From positions 1 to 53,895 of the forward strand of contig JAEZYU010000010.1 in the NCBI GenBank assembly GCA_023418915.1: a stretch of 53,895 nucleotides of DNA, in the 5' to 3' direction. Every line of letters starts with the position of its first letter. Position 1 is the first letter of the stretch. The position numbers were made by a program, and so were the translations under genes. Positions 8,190 to 16,967 of this stretch are shown here, piece after piece. The DNA is from Bacillota bacterium (lineage in GTDB: Bacteria > Bacillota > Clostridia > Acetivibrionales > DTU013). Under the pieces are notes generated by a model. It saw nothing but the letters and a program-made list of their open reading frames with translations, made no database searches and had not been told where the DNA came from.

Positions 8190-9679
8190 CATGAATCACT
8201 TGCTATTTGTCCTTCGAGCCAGTCTACAAACTGTCTGGCAGTCCTCGGGGAACGGCCGTTATATTCCAGCTCCCACTTAAGAGCTTCCCTGTGAAGATAA
8301 TCTTTATCCACAGCGAACCCTCTGGCTTTCACAAGTCCTTCAACAATTTCAAGGTATCTCCTTTTGTCAGGCGATGAAAATATGACAGTCATCCCGAACC
8401 TGTCTGAAAGAGAGAGCTTTTCCTGCATAGTATCGGCTGCCCGCACTTCATCGTCTGCATTACCTGAGATAAGGCCGGTCCTGTCGCTGAACCGCTCTTT
8501 GATAAGGTGTTTTCTATTTGAGGTGGCATAGATCAGGACATTATCAGGCCTGCTCTCAACGCCGCCCTCCAGTGCCGCTTTCAGTGCCGTATAGTTTTCT
8601 TCATTGTCTTCAAATGCCAGATCATCAACAAACAAAATAAATTTCAGATTTCTGCCCGCCAGCTGTCTGATTATCAAAGGGAAGTCCCCAAGAAGCTTTT
8701 TGGGGACTTCGATCATACGCAGACCTCTGTCGTGGTACTCATTCAGAAGTGCCTTGACAGTAGTCGATTTCCCTGTCCCCCGGTCACCATATAAAAGTAT
8801 GTTGTTGGCAGGGTGACCGTCAAGAAAGTGTAGTGTGTTTTCTATTACATCCTTTCTTTCAAGTTCATATGAAACAAGATCAGAAAATCTGACCGGATCA
8901 GGTGATTCCACACCAACAAGACCTCTCCCGTTATTGGGGGATTGCTCTGATCCGCTGCCTGCTCCGGTTATCAGGTCATTCCCGCCCATCTGGTCCATTT
9001 CGCATCTGCCGTACAATGAATCATGCCTCCATACAAACGCTCTGTATTTAGCAAATATACCGCTTCCGTATTTCATATGGTAGTCAGCCAGCTCAACAGC
9101 ACAATCCGGCCAATTGCAACTGTTCATAAGCAGCTTCTTGATCTTCAGCGTGCAGCTTTGCTCCGAAGTCATGCCGGCCATATCTGCCCATAACGGCAGC
9201 TTTTGCACCGCTTCCCGCATCACTGTATCATCACTGCAGAAGTATGAAATAATATCCCTTATCCATTCAGAACGTAATGATGCCAACCTTTGCAAATGTG
9301 CCAGGTCGCTTTTCACAGCACTTTCCATCGCACCGGTCAGGCATCCGGCTCCATTGACTTCTGCTGCCCTGTTGAATGGATTCTCAGTAAATAGCATTTT
9401 TTCGATGAAATACTCCCTGAGTCCAGCGGCAGCTCCGATCAGTCTGTGTCCTATAGAGCTGTATAGGTCGATTATGCTGAAAATATCGAGATTTTCAAAG
9501 CTCAACAGGTCAAACAACTGGTAAAGATCCCGTATCAGCCCGTCATTTTTTAGAGCTCTGTAAGGAACCAGCGCTGCTGCCGAAAACTTTATCCGGTTCA
9601 CCTCAGCTATTGCCCTGTTTTTCATTTCTGCGTTATTTTTTATATGCATGTTTTCGTTTGTGCCTATATTGTTTTTCAT
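8189..9679 (-). CDS. DUF815 family AAA+ ATPase
   Basis: A 496-residue cytoplasmic ATPase of the DUF815 family, function unproven. The N-terminal half (1-230) is helical and divergent. A Gly/Ser/Asn-rich linker around 235-255 joins it to the AAA+ domain. Walker A is YGDRGTGKST, Walker B is FILFVDDLAFED, and sensor 1 is YATSNRKHL. The C-terminal region includes NGRSPRTARQFVDWL, typical of the family. It resembles the ATPases that load or remodel other complexes, but no partner is evident next to it. Confidence 0.85.
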   Translation of the reverse strand: MKNNIGTNENMHIKNNAEMKNRAIAEVNRIKFSAAALVPYRALKNDGLIRDLYQLFDLLSFENLDIFSIIDLYSSIGHRLIGAAAGLREYFIEKMLFTENPFNRAAEVNGAGCLTGAMESAVKSDLAHLQRLASLRSEWIRDIISYFCSDDTVMREAVQKLPLWADMAGMTSEQSCTLKIKKLLMNSCNWPDCAVELADYHMKYGSGIFAKYRAFVWRHDSLYGRCEMDQMGGNDLITGAGSGSEQSPNNGRGLVGVESPDPVRFSDLVSYELERKDVIENTLHFLDGHPANNILLYGDRGTGKSTTVKALLNEYHDRGLRMIEVPKKLLGDFPLIIRQLAGRNLKFILFVDDLAFEDNEENYTALKAALEGGVESRPDNVLIYATSNRKHLIKERFSDRTGLISGNADDEVRAADTMQEKLSLSDRFGMTVIFSSPDKRRYLEIVEGLVKARGFAVDKDYLHREALKWELEYNGRSPRTARQFVDWLEGQIASDS

Positions 9680-9866
9680 AGTATTCTCCGTTTTATACCG
9701 GTGACATGTTATAGCACTTCGATATCTATCGCCTCGCTATAGTAATATTATAACTATAGGTGCAAGAATTTCAAAGTCATTTATAACGATGTAATATATG
9801 TCCCCACCTCTTGACGTATTTTCAGCCCATCAGGCGAAAAACGCTAATACGCCTTATCAAACCATA

Positions 9867-12335
9867 TCACTCTACACTTTTCAGTGCCTCTACCATTACG
9901 ATCCCCCTGACTTTACGAGTCAACAGATACTGTATCAGCAGCGAGAATATAAGCGTGATGCAGCATGCTGCTGCGATGCTCACTGGATCAACGACTGCTT
10001 TAAACACCATATCATCCGGCTCGCTCGATGCCATCACCAAATCCGCCAGCCAGACCCCGGGATATATCCCCGATAATATACCTGTCACAGTTATGATAGC
10101 ATTTTCTCTTACTATCAGTGATCTTATCTCTCTCTGGCGGAACCCTAGAACCTTCAATGTCGCAAATTCCCGGACCCTCTCCATAAAGTTCAGCATACCC
10201 ATGTTGTATAGGACAACAAAAGCCAGTGTCAATGCAAAAGCAGCCATGAGCACGGAAACACTGCTCATCGATTCCAGTCCCGACTTTGTCCTTTCCTTGA
10301 GCGACGGCAGAGACTTTATACCAGAAACCTCATCGAGTCCCTCCAGATACTCATAAACCTCCTTGCCCGGTTCCCTAATAAGCAGTGCAGTAGGAGTGAA
10401 TACTCCTCTTTTAAGACCTTTCCACGATTTTTCCGACATATAAAGGCCCTGTCCCATCTGGACAGGTACAAGTCCCGCAATAAATACCTCATCCTCCTCT
10501 TCGATGCCCGGGAGCTTGAGCATTATGATATCACCCGCATCAATGCCCACTATCTCCGCAAGCTTTTCCGAGATTATGACATTGTTTTTATATCTGCTTC
10601 CAGCACCCGCTGTGCTTCCCCGGCTGTCGTCATAGGCATGCCTGGAAACCGGACCGGACTGCCGCAGATGATGGTCATTTACGTTAGTTACCGGTACATC
10701 AAGTGATATCAGCTCCTGGCCTTCTTCAACAACAGTAAGGAGTACCGTCCGGCTCTCACTCCCATTCCCGGATCTGTCGCTCCGGTTATTATATGTCCGA
10801 CTGTGATCATGCACACTATCACTGTTATAAATATTATCTCCGGCCTTCCTTATACTCACCAGCATCTCCATAACTCCCTCAGTTTTATCTGCATCGATCC
10901 TTCTGCGGTACTTGTCGACATTTCCCGCACCTGCGTCCAGATCCGCACGAAGATCATACCTCAGCGTTTCTTCATAATAGGTGTCGATCATATGATCCAT
11001 GGAGTCCAGCAATCCCAAAGCAGTGATAATCAGCGCAGTACAGCTTAAAACTCCCGCCAGCGCCATTATGGTACGCATTTTATTTCTCAGCAGATTCCTT
11101 TGGATCATTTTGGCGCTGAAGCTGAGACGCTTCCATATCAATGAGATCCGCTCAAAAAGTATTCGGCTGCCCACCCTTGGAGCCCTTGGCCTGAGCAGTG
11201 AGGCAGAGGTTTCAGATATAGAACGCCTGCAGGCATAATAACAAATGATACATGTCAGCAGGACAGACAATAAACAAACAGCAAATGCAGCTTGCGAAAG
11301 TGCAGCAACCTTAATATCAGGAAGCATATAAAGATCACCCAGTATGCTCCATAGAAATGCCGGCAGTGTATTACGGCCTAGCATCAACCCGCCTGCAGCT
11401 CCGATCAGAGAAGGGAAAAAGCCAAAAGACATATAGTGCCGGACTATCGTACTCCTGCCGTAACCGAGAGCCTTCAAAAGCCCCATCTGTGTTCTCTGGT
11501 TCTCGACTGTCCTGGTCATGGTAGTCATAACAATCAGCGCAGCCACTGCAAAAAACATCACAGGAAAAACTACCGAAAGGGATCTGAACTGTGATATCTC
11601 ACCTCTGATCATCTGTGTGCTGTTATGAGCCTTCCTGTCACGTATAAACGCCCTCGGCAGCTCTTGTTCTATGGCAGCTTTTACTTCCCCGACATCCACA
11701 TTGTCAGATACCAATACGCATATCTCATTTGCCGCTGTATTTGAAAACGCAGCCTTTTTTACATATATAAAACCATAGGCTTTGGGCTCCGGAATGATGT
11801 CCGGTGAATTGAATACATACTCCGGACTTATGACTAACCCGCGTATGATGAACTCGCGTCTCTTCTCGTCAATTTTCAGTATTACGCTGTCCCCTGGCGT
11901 GAGGTCATTGGCTTGAGCAAACCGCTCATCAAGGAGGCATCCCTTGGGATCATTACCCCAAAGTGAACCTCCGCATGTTATTCTGGGTATGTTTATACTG
12001 GTGTCGTCCTTGACTGCATGGAGCATCAATTTGGCACCCTTGGGCATAATTGTCTCGACCTCACAGCTCACCCTGCTCTGCAGCCCTTCAACTCCACTGA
12101 TCCTGCTGATTTTTCTCTCAGTGCTTCTGTCTGCTAATGGTGTTATTACCCATAAATCAGCCAGTCTCTGCTCATCAAAATAGCCCTCTATGGAAGTCTC
12201 CAGGTTGCGCCAGTATCCGTCAAGTCCGCTGAACACCCACACGCCCAGCATGCTCAGTATAATGACAGACAAAATCTGCCCTCTCGAATGGCGCAGATCT
12301 CTGAAGAATTTTGTCAAAAGCCTGCTTATTACCAT
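9867..12335 (-). CDS. FtsX-like ABC transporter permease
   Basis: An 822-residue permease with duplicated architecture: an N-terminal membrane helix (about 20-40), a large extracytoplasmic domain, three helices around 255-390, a second helix near 430, a second extracytoplasmic domain, and three C-terminal helices (about 690-810). Both FtsX cores contain the typical sequence of a loop followed by LKALGYGR or LKVLGFRQ. The ATG overlaps the stop of the ATPase gene, and GGAGGAG lies before it. The pair resembles MacB/Lol-type mechanotransmission systems that move lipoproteins, peptides or drugs. The second extracytoplasmic domain holds an unusually Ser/Asn/Arg-rich loop (about 515-590). Confidence 0.9.
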   Translation of the reverse strand: MVISRLLTKFFRDLRHSRGQILSVIILSMLGVWVFSGLDGYWRNLETSIEGYFDEQRLADLWVITPLADRSTERKISRISGVEGLQSRVSCEVETIMPKGAKLMLHAVKDDTSINIPRITCGGSLWGNDPKGCLLDERFAQANDLTPGDSVILKIDEKRREFIIRGLVISPEYVFNSPDIIPEPKAYGFIYVKKAAFSNTAANEICVLVSDNVDVGEVKAAIEQELPRAFIRDRKAHNSTQMIRGEISQFRSLSVVFPVMFFAVAALIVMTTMTRTVENQRTQMGLLKALGYGRSTIVRHYMSFGFFPSLIGAAGGLMLGRNTLPAFLWSILGDLYMLPDIKVAALSQAAFAVCLLSVLLTCIICYYACRRSISETSASLLRPRAPRVGSRILFERISLIWKRLSFSAKMIQRNLLRNKMRTIMALAGVLSCTALIITALGLLDSMDHMIDTYYEETLRYDLRADLDAGAGNVDKYRRRIDADKTEGVMEMLVSIRKAGDNIYNSDSVHDHSRTYNNRSDRSGNGSESRTVLLTVVEEGQELISLDVPVTNVNDHHLRQSGPVSRHAYDDSRGSTAGAGSRYKNNVIISEKLAEIVGIDAGDIIMLKLPGIEEEDEVFIAGLVPVQMGQGLYMSEKSWKGLKRGVFTPTALLIREPGKEVYEYLEGLDEVSGIKSLPSLKERTKSGLESMSSVSVLMAAFALTLAFVVLYNMGMLNFMERVREFATLKVLGFRQREIRSLIVRENAIITVTGILSGIYPGVWLADLVMASSEPDDMVFKAVVDPVSIAAACCITLIFSLLIQYLLTRKVRGIVMVEALKSVE

Positions 12336-13030
12336 ACTATCTCCTCCACCGGTGTCGGGGCTGTATTGAGTTCTACCGAATCTATCCTGCCGTTCTTCAT
12401 GCTGATCACCCTCTTCGCCATCGGTGCTACCAATGCATTATGTGTGATGATCACTACTGTTGTATGATAACTTGCCGAGACATCGGAAAGCAGACGCAGG
12501 ACCTGCATGCCGGTCTTGGAGTCCAGTGCACCTGTTGGCTCGTCACATAAAAGCAAAGCCGGGTTTTTACAAAGAGCCCTTGCGATCGAAACCCTCTGCT
12601 GCTCCCCTCCGGACAGCTGCGCCGGAAAGTTGCTCATCCTGTCCTTCAGGCCGACCTGTTCAAGCACGTCAGCAGGGTTTAAAGGGTTTTTGCAGATCTG
12701 CCTTGCCAGTTCTACATTCTCAAGTGCCGTCAAATTCGGCATCAAATTGTAGAACTGAAACACAAATCCCACATCCTCTCTCCTGTATACTGTCAGCTGC
12801 TCTTCATTTAAGGCTGTGACCTCTTTACCGCCTACCCTAATAGACCCAGAGCTTGCTCTGTCCATGCCTCCCAGCAGATTGAGTACTGTTGTCTTTCCTG
12901 CTCCGCTGGGTCCTAAGACCACACAAAGCTCTCCCCTTTCTATCTCAAAGCTGACCTCATCTGCTGCCAGTACTGCATTCTCTCCGCTCCTGTACTCTTT
13001 TGTGACATTGTTAAAAGTAATATAGCTCAA
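12329..13030 (-). CDS. ABC transporter ATP-binding protein (LolD/MacB-type)
   Basis: A 233-residue ATPase partner of the FtsX permease. Walker A is GPSGAGKTT, the Q-loop lies in VFQFYNLMPNL, the signature is LSGGEQQRV, Walker B is LLLCDEPTGALDS and the H-loop is VIITHN. The start is a TTG at 13028-13030: GGGAGGT sits seven bases upstream, and translation then begins with the family-typical SYITFNNVTKEY. An in-frame ATG further upstream (13060) lies before the ribosome site. The promoter region carries the TetR operator. Confidence 0.92.
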   Translation of the reverse strand: MSYITFNNVTKEYRSGENAVLAADEVSFEIERGELCVVLGPSGAGKTTVLNLLGGMDRASSGSIRVGGKEVTALNEEQLTVYRREDVGFVFQFYNLMPNLTALENVELARQICKNPLNPADVLEQVGLKDRMSNFPAQLSGGEQQRVSIARALCKNPALLLCDEPTGALDSKTGMQVLRLLSDVSASYHTTVVIITHNALVAPMAKRVISMKNGRIDSVELNTAPTPVEEIVW

Positions 13031-13116
13031 ATATATAACCTCCCAGTGAGAAATACTCAATAGTGAAAATTTTCTGGCTGGAAAGAAACGTTAACCCTTC
13101 CGCCATAAAGCATTTT

Positions 13117-13139
13117 ATTGAATGAACTCATTCACTCAA
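13117..13139. promoter_or_regulatory. Probable TetR operator at the ABC transporter promoter
   Basis: ATTGAATGAACTCATTCACT and the following CAA match the site upstream of tetR in 19 of 21 core positions (ATTGAnTGAAnTCATTCACTC). The core is palindromic (TGAA/TTCA). On the minus strand it covers a TTGAGT -35 box and the 16-base spacer to a TAAAAT -10 box, so a bound repressor would block the transporter promoter. Confidence 0.72.
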
Positions 13140-13143
13140 CTTG

Positions 13144-13170
13144 TCTAAAATATGCTCCTTAGGAGCATAT
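13144..13170 (-). terminator. Hairpin after tetR
   Basis: A perfect 9-bp stem, ATATGCTCC/GGAGCATAT (13150-13158 and 13162-13170), is followed on the minus strand by TTTTAG. It separates tetR from the ABC promoter and probably ends the tetR transcript. Confidence 0.5.
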
Positions 13171-13221
13171 CAATTTATTATTTTCAGCTAACCTCGTTAT
13201 TTCTAAGGCTATGTATTTTAT

Positions 13222-13794
13222 TTACTTAACCCCTAGCACTCTATAAAATAGTCCCCTGATGATATCCATTTTCTCATGCAGATTATCCTCAGTGACCATA
13301 TCATGGATCGACATTGCTCCATACATAAGAAATTCGGCGGTTTCTACGGTGTGTGGGCATTCAAACACCTTTTGCCTGTTCCCCTCCTCTATCAGATCGA
13401 TAAGCTGAGGCAGCAGAATCTTGAAAGTAGCCTCCGACATTCTTTTATGTATCTCGCTGTTATCCTTTTTGTGCAGTACTGAGACTAGCTTGGATGAACC
13501 TGTATCTTCAATCATCTTAAAATATACATCCAGTTTCCCTTTTGCATTCATTCCGGGTTTGAATTTGAGACCGGCCAGAATCTCCACGAACTCCTTGCCG
13601 AGCCTTGCCGCCACTGCATCGAGCAGGTCGAGCTTCGACTTGAAATATCTGTAGGGCAGGCCCTGCGATATTCCCAATGACTGTGAGACATCTGACATCA
13701 TCGTCTGCTCATAACCTTTTTCCTCAAAAAGTCTGTATGCCGCCTCTATTATCTCTTCTCTTCGCTCTTCCGGATCTTTGGTAATACGGGACAA
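13222..13794 (-). CDS. TetR/AcrR family transcriptional regulator
   Basis: A 190-residue repressor of normal length. The N-terminal helix-turn-helix (about 12-58) contains IIEAAYRLFEEKGYEQTMMSDVSQSLGISQGLPYRYFKSK in pieces typical of the family; the C-terminal ligand domain is divergent. Translation starts at TTG 13794, with AAGG about ten bases upstream. It is transcribed towards the ABC transporter, and the same palindromic site occurs at its own promoter and at the transporter promoter. It therefore most likely represses itself and the transporter until a ligand, perhaps the exported substrate, binds. Confidence 0.88.
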   Translation of the reverse strand: MSRITKDPEERREEIIEAAYRLFEEKGYEQTMMSDVSQSLGISQGLPYRYFKSKLDLLDAVAARLGKEFVEILAGLKFKPGMNAKGKLDVYFKMIEDTGSSKLVSVLHKKDNSEIHKRMSEATFKILLPQLIDLIEEGNRQKVFECPHTVETAEFLMYGAMSIHDMVTEDNLHEKMDIIRGLFYRVLGVK

Positions 13795-13847
13795 TTCACC
13801 GCCGCCTTTCGTGATGCTTCTAAATCGTTCTATATTGATAATAACAC

Positions 13848-13868
13848 GAGTGAATGAATTCAGTCAAT
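13848..13868. promoter_or_regulatory. Probable TetR operator at the tetR promoter
   Basis: GAGTGAATGAATTCAGTCAA plus T is the reverse complement of the site near 13117-13139 with two differences. It contains a TGAATTCA palindrome. On the minus strand TTGACT (-35) and TATTAT (-10), 18 bases apart, flank it, so the site lies in the promoter spacer, exactly as at the ABC promoter. Confidence 0.72.
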
Positions 13869-13964
13869 AGGTTGGAAGAATATCTTGTGGAACGCTTATC
13901 GCATTAGCCATTAGAAGCGGCTCCCCTAATGTCCCGTGTGGTTACACGCCTGCTCACTGGCGTA

Positions 13965-14864
13965 TTATCCTTTATCCTGTGCCTTATACGCATTGCGCAG
14001 CAGCTTGATTTCCTCTGCGTAACCCTCCGGCTCGTTTGGTGTCTCAAGAAAAAACGGCAGATTGCGAAGTCCGGGGTGGTTTATTATGTTAGTGAGGGCA
14101 TCAAATCCGAGACTTCCCTGACCTATTTTTTCATGGCGGTCCTTATGGCTCGCAAACGGATTTTTACTGTCATTTATGTGAATGGCACGGAGCCTGTCCA
14201 GTCCAATTATTTTATCGAACTCGCACAGCACACCATCCAGATCATTGACTATATCATATCCCGCATCATGTACATGGCACGTATCAAGACATACACCAAG
14301 CTTTTCTTTGAGCTCTACTCTGTCAATGATCTGCCGTATTTCCTCGAATTTGCCGCCCACCTCACTGCCCTTCCCGGACATCGTCTCCAGCAGCACCAGC
14401 GTGGTCTGGTCCGGCTTCAATATTTTGTTGAGAAGCGCGGCCGTCAGCTCTATCCCGGCCTCGATCCCCTGGCCCACATGGCTGCCGGGGTGAAAATTAT
14501 AATAGTTGCCAGGCGTATATTCCATTCTTACAAGGTCATCTGCCATGACCTCCAGCGCAAACTCCTTGACACGCTTGTCTGCGGCACATGGATTGAGCGT
14601 ATATGGAGCATGGGCCATTATCTTCACAAAGCCATTTTCATCCGCCAGCTTCATAAATGCCGCAACATCATCGGGATCGATTTCCTTGGCTCTGCCGCCC
14701 CGCGGGTTCCTTGTAAAAAACTGAAATGTATCAGCTCCTATCGACAGCGCCACCTTTCCCATTTGCAGGTACCCGCCAGAGGAAGACAGGTGGCATCCAA
14801 TATGAAGCTTGTCGCCGCCATTGCTGCTGTTGTTATTTGTCTCAATGCAACTTGATCCGCTCAT
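13965..14864 (-). CDS. nfo: Deoxyribonuclease IV (endonuclease IV, AP endonuclease)
   Basis: Cuts DNA at abasic sites in base excision repair, using three metal ions. Family signatures occur in order: HIGCHLSSSGG, AHAPYTLN, NFHPGSHVGQG, LLETMSGKGSEVG, VCLDTCHVHDAGYD, IHINDSKN with KDRHEKIGQGSLG, and FFLETPNE. All contain the His, Glu and Asp metal ligands. Length is about 299 residues from ATG 14864; ATG 14882 is an alternative. The first 25 residues are Ser/Asn-rich and atypical. A longer in-frame extension would run into the ogt gene and is rejected. It lies 35 bases behind ogt on the same strand, making a small repair operon. Confidence 0.93.
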   Translation of the reverse strand: MSGSSCIETNNNSSNGGDKLHIGCHLSSSGGYLQMGKVALSIGADTFQFFTRNPRGGRAKEIDPDDVAAFMKLADENGFVKIMAHAPYTLNPCAADKRVKEFALEVMADDLVRMEYTPGNYYNFHPGSHVGQGIEAGIELTAALLNKILKPDQTTLVLLETMSGKGSEVGGKFEEIRQIIDRVELKEKLGVCLDTCHVHDAGYDIVNDLDGVLCEFDKIIGLDRLRAIHINDSKNPFASHKDRHEKIGQGSLGFDALTNIINHPGLRNLPFFLETPNEPEGYAEEIKLLRNAYKAQDKG

Positions 14865-14899
14865 TGTACTCAACACTCCCATTTTTCTATATATTTCAT

Positions 14900-15499
14900 C
14901 TACCAGCAAACACCTTCCAAATGAAGCAGCCTTTCTTTTATATCCATACCTCCGCCATATCCCACAAGCTTGCCGTTTGCACCTATCACACGGTGACATG
15001 GCACGAAGACGGCAACAGGGTTCCTGTTGTTTGCCATCCCGACTGCTCTGCAGGCCTTTGGACGTCCGATAAGCTTGGCAATTTCGCCATAGCTTCTTGT
15101 CTCGCCGTAGGGAATTCCGGTCAGTGCATTCCATACAGCTCTCTGAAAGGACGTTCCATTGAGTTCAATGGGAACATCAAAGGTTTTGCGCTTCCCATCC
15201 AGGTATTCCCTCAATTGCACGGCCGCTTTTTTTATCAGTGCTGTCTCAGCAACAGCAAAACCTCTGTCTATTGAGTCATACCCGGCCGAGTCTGTTACGT
15301 TGACCTTTTCGCCACCTGTTGCGTCCTTCACGGCCGTGTCTGTTGCGCCGGTCATTTCTTCAGCTATTGCGCCTTTCCCGGTCTGGCCCGGTTCAGCGTT
15401 TCCGTTCCTGCCCGCGAAGAACAGACGGGTGATTGCTTCACCATTATCTGCAATTCCTATTCGTCCAATACTCGTATTATAAAAAAAGATACTGTTCAT
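14900..15499 (-). CDS. ogt: Methylated-DNA--protein-cysteine methyltransferase
   Basis: Suicide repair enzyme that takes methyl groups from O6-methylguanine. The active site PCHRVIG (Cys168) and the helix-turn-helix SFQRAVWNALTGIPYGETRSYGEIA are intact, followed by RAVGMANNRNP. ATG 15499 is used because GAGG precedes it; the longer in-frame start at 15601 lacks a ribosome site. The protein is about 199 residues, longer than usual, because residues about 32-80 form a low-complexity Gly/Ala/Thr/Asp-rich insertion between the N-terminal domain strands. nfo follows directly, so both may be expressed together. Confidence 0.92.
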   Translation of the reverse strand: MNSIFFYNTSIGRIGIADNGEAITRLFFAGRNGNAEPGQTGKGAIAEEMTGATDTAVKDATGGEKVNVTDSAGYDSIDRGFAVAETALIKKAAVQLREYLDGKRKTFDVPIELNGTSFQRAVWNALTGIPYGETRSYGEIAKLIGRPKACRAVGMANNRNPVAVFVPCHRVIGANGKLVGYGGGMDIKERLLHLEGVCW

Positions 15500-15663
15500 T
15501 TTATATCCTCTAATTTCCCTTCTAATCACAAATAAAATATCATCACACCAACATGAAGACGTCAAAAAGCTCAACAAAGAGCTTTTATCAGCCTTAGACA
15601 AATTTTATCAAACCGGCTGTGAAATTACCACAGTGTTTATGACAATAATTTCAATAATAGCTA

Positions 15664-15692
15664 TTGACATATCATATATTTTCCATTATCAT
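15664..15692 (+). promoter_or_regulatory. Promoter of the padR operon with repeated TATCATATA
   Basis: TTGACA (15664-15669) and TATCAT (15687-15692) are 17 bases apart. TATCATATA occurs twice, once in the spacer and once covering the -10 box. Such repeats could be the PadR binding site. Confidence 0.65.
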
Positions 15693-15734
15693 ATACTTAG
15701 TAATACCAATTATTTAGAAATGAGGAATATACTC

Positions 15735-16067
15735 TTGATCGAAGTTGGAAAACAACTGAAAAAGGGTGTCATAGAGATACTTATACTCGGCCTTTTGAGT
15801 GAAGAGAAAATGTACGGCTATCGGTTGATCCAGGAGCTGGACAGCAGGAGCAGCGGTGTTTTCAAAATGAAGGAGGGCACACTGTACCCTGTCCTGTACA
15901 GGCTTGAGGACAGCAGATATATTGAGAGCTGCTGGGAACAGGAAAGTGAAAGGCGCAGCGTACCCAGAAAGTACTACAGGATCACCGAAGAAGGCCTGAA
16001 TGCACTTAATAATATGAAACAGGAGCTTGATACGCTGTTTTGCGCTATCAAGCTGATCCTGCATTGA
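15735..16067 (+). CDS. PadR family transcriptional regulator
   Basis: A 110-residue winged-helix repressor, typical length of PadR subfamily 2. Key parts are KKGVIEILILGLLSEEKMYGYRLIQEL in pieces at 5-33, the recognition segment with KMKEGTLYPVLYRLEDSRYIES, and RKYYRITEEGLNAL for the wing. TTG 15735 is the likely start: GAGGA lies eight bases upstream. The next gene encodes a HAAS-domain protein, the standard partner of PadR regulators in Firmicutes; PadR probably represses both from the promoter at 15664. Confidence 0.88.
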   Translation: MIEVGKQLKKGVIEILILGLLSEEKMYGYRLIQELDSRSSGVFKMKEGTLYPVLYRLEDSRYIESCWEQESERRSVPRKYYRITEEGLNALNNMKQELDTLFCAIKLILH

Positions 16068-16141
16068 TTGAGCATCAAGCATCACTGCTTTATAGAAGCA
16101 GGCAAATCATATAACTAAAGCAGGAAAGAGGGTATTTTTGA

Positions 16142-16909
16142 ATGAATAAGATAACCAGATATGTAAATGAAGTTCTGTCCTACATTATTGCAGACGGTAA
16201 AATGAAGAACCGCATAAAGGACGATCTTACATCACAGCTGAATGAAGCTTCCAATACAGAGGATATAGATGAGGTTATCCACAGAATGGGCGATCCAAGA
16301 GACGTTGCCCGTGAATTCATGGATTCGATCTATGATGATAAAAGCGAACTATTTAGCGAGCTAATGACAGACCGCTCAGACAATGCAGTATTTGTGAAAC
16401 GAGTATACGAATATAAATCAAAGACCTCTGTCTTCGGAATACCGCTGGTACATATCAAGGTCAACAGGTACGGCAGACCTACTGTCGCAAAAGGTATCAT
16501 TGCAATCGGCACAATACCTGTTGGCGTTATTTCCATCGGCGCAATCCCAATAGGGATCATAAGTATCGGCGGCGTAGCAGCAGGTCTGTTTGCATTCGGC
16601 GGTGCAGCACTGGGACTGCTGCTGGCATTGGGAGGTATTGCGATCGGAACGGCTGCAGTTGGTGGGCTTACCATAGGTCTTGGTGCAGTCGGCGGTATCG
16701 CAATAGGAAAAATTGCAATAGGAGGCATCGCAAACGGAACTGTTGCCATCGGCGATGAGGTATACGGTGATTATGTAATGAAAGTAAACCATATAGGGCC
16801 TGAAAACAGCGCCGAGGTCGCTGCACTGATCAGATCCGCATTTCCTAAGCTGTCCGACTGGATCATCGATTTGTTTTCAAGCATCACAACAAATTTAAAA
16901 GGAACTTAA
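16142..16909 (+). CDS. HAAS/DUF1700-type protein with decapeptide Gly/Ile repeats
   Basis: A 255-residue protein. Residues 1-75 form a helical HAAS-like domain: IADGKMKNRIKDDL and IDEVIHRMGDPRDVAREF match the conserved pattern of DUF1700 proteins. Residues about 120-205 are a striking array of roughly nine ten-residue repeats of the pattern G-x-x-x-I-G-x-I-x-I, for example GVISIGAIPI and GKIAIGGIAN. The spacing suggests a stacked beta structure or a membrane-associated stack rather than ordinary helices. A short helical tail follows. It is in one operon with padR. These proteins are thought to take part in membrane or envelope signalling; the function here is unknown. Confidence 0.75.
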   Translation: MNKITRYVNEVLSYIIADGKMKNRIKDDLTSQLNEASNTEDIDEVIHRMGDPRDVAREFMDSIYDDKSELFSELMTDRSDNAVFVKRVYEYKSKTSVFGIPLVHIKVNRYGRPTVAKGIIAIGTIPVGVISIGAIPIGIISIGGVAAGLFAFGGAALGLLLALGGIAIGTAAVGGLTIGLGAVGGIAIGKIAIGGIANGTVAIGDEVYGDYVMKVNHIGPENSAEVAALIRSAFPKLSDWIIDLFSSITTNLKGT

Positions 16910-16967
16910 CAGCTATTGACATTAAATATGGTTTGCAATCAATGGTAAATTGCCCGGACGGTTAAGC

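Noticed and set aside
13929..14855. Plus-strand open frame of 308 codons opposite nfo
   Set aside because: No family resemblance; all endonuclease IV motifs are on the minus strand.
14870..15134. N-terminal extension of the endonuclease IV frame
   Set aside because: It lies inside the ogt gene in another frame, has no homologous sequence, and a suitable start exists just after ogt ends.
16330..16792. Long open frames opposite the Gly/Ile-repeat gene
   Set aside because: They arise from the repetitive sequence on the other strand (Pro/Ile- or Cys-rich); the plus-strand gene has the ribosome site and the family domain.
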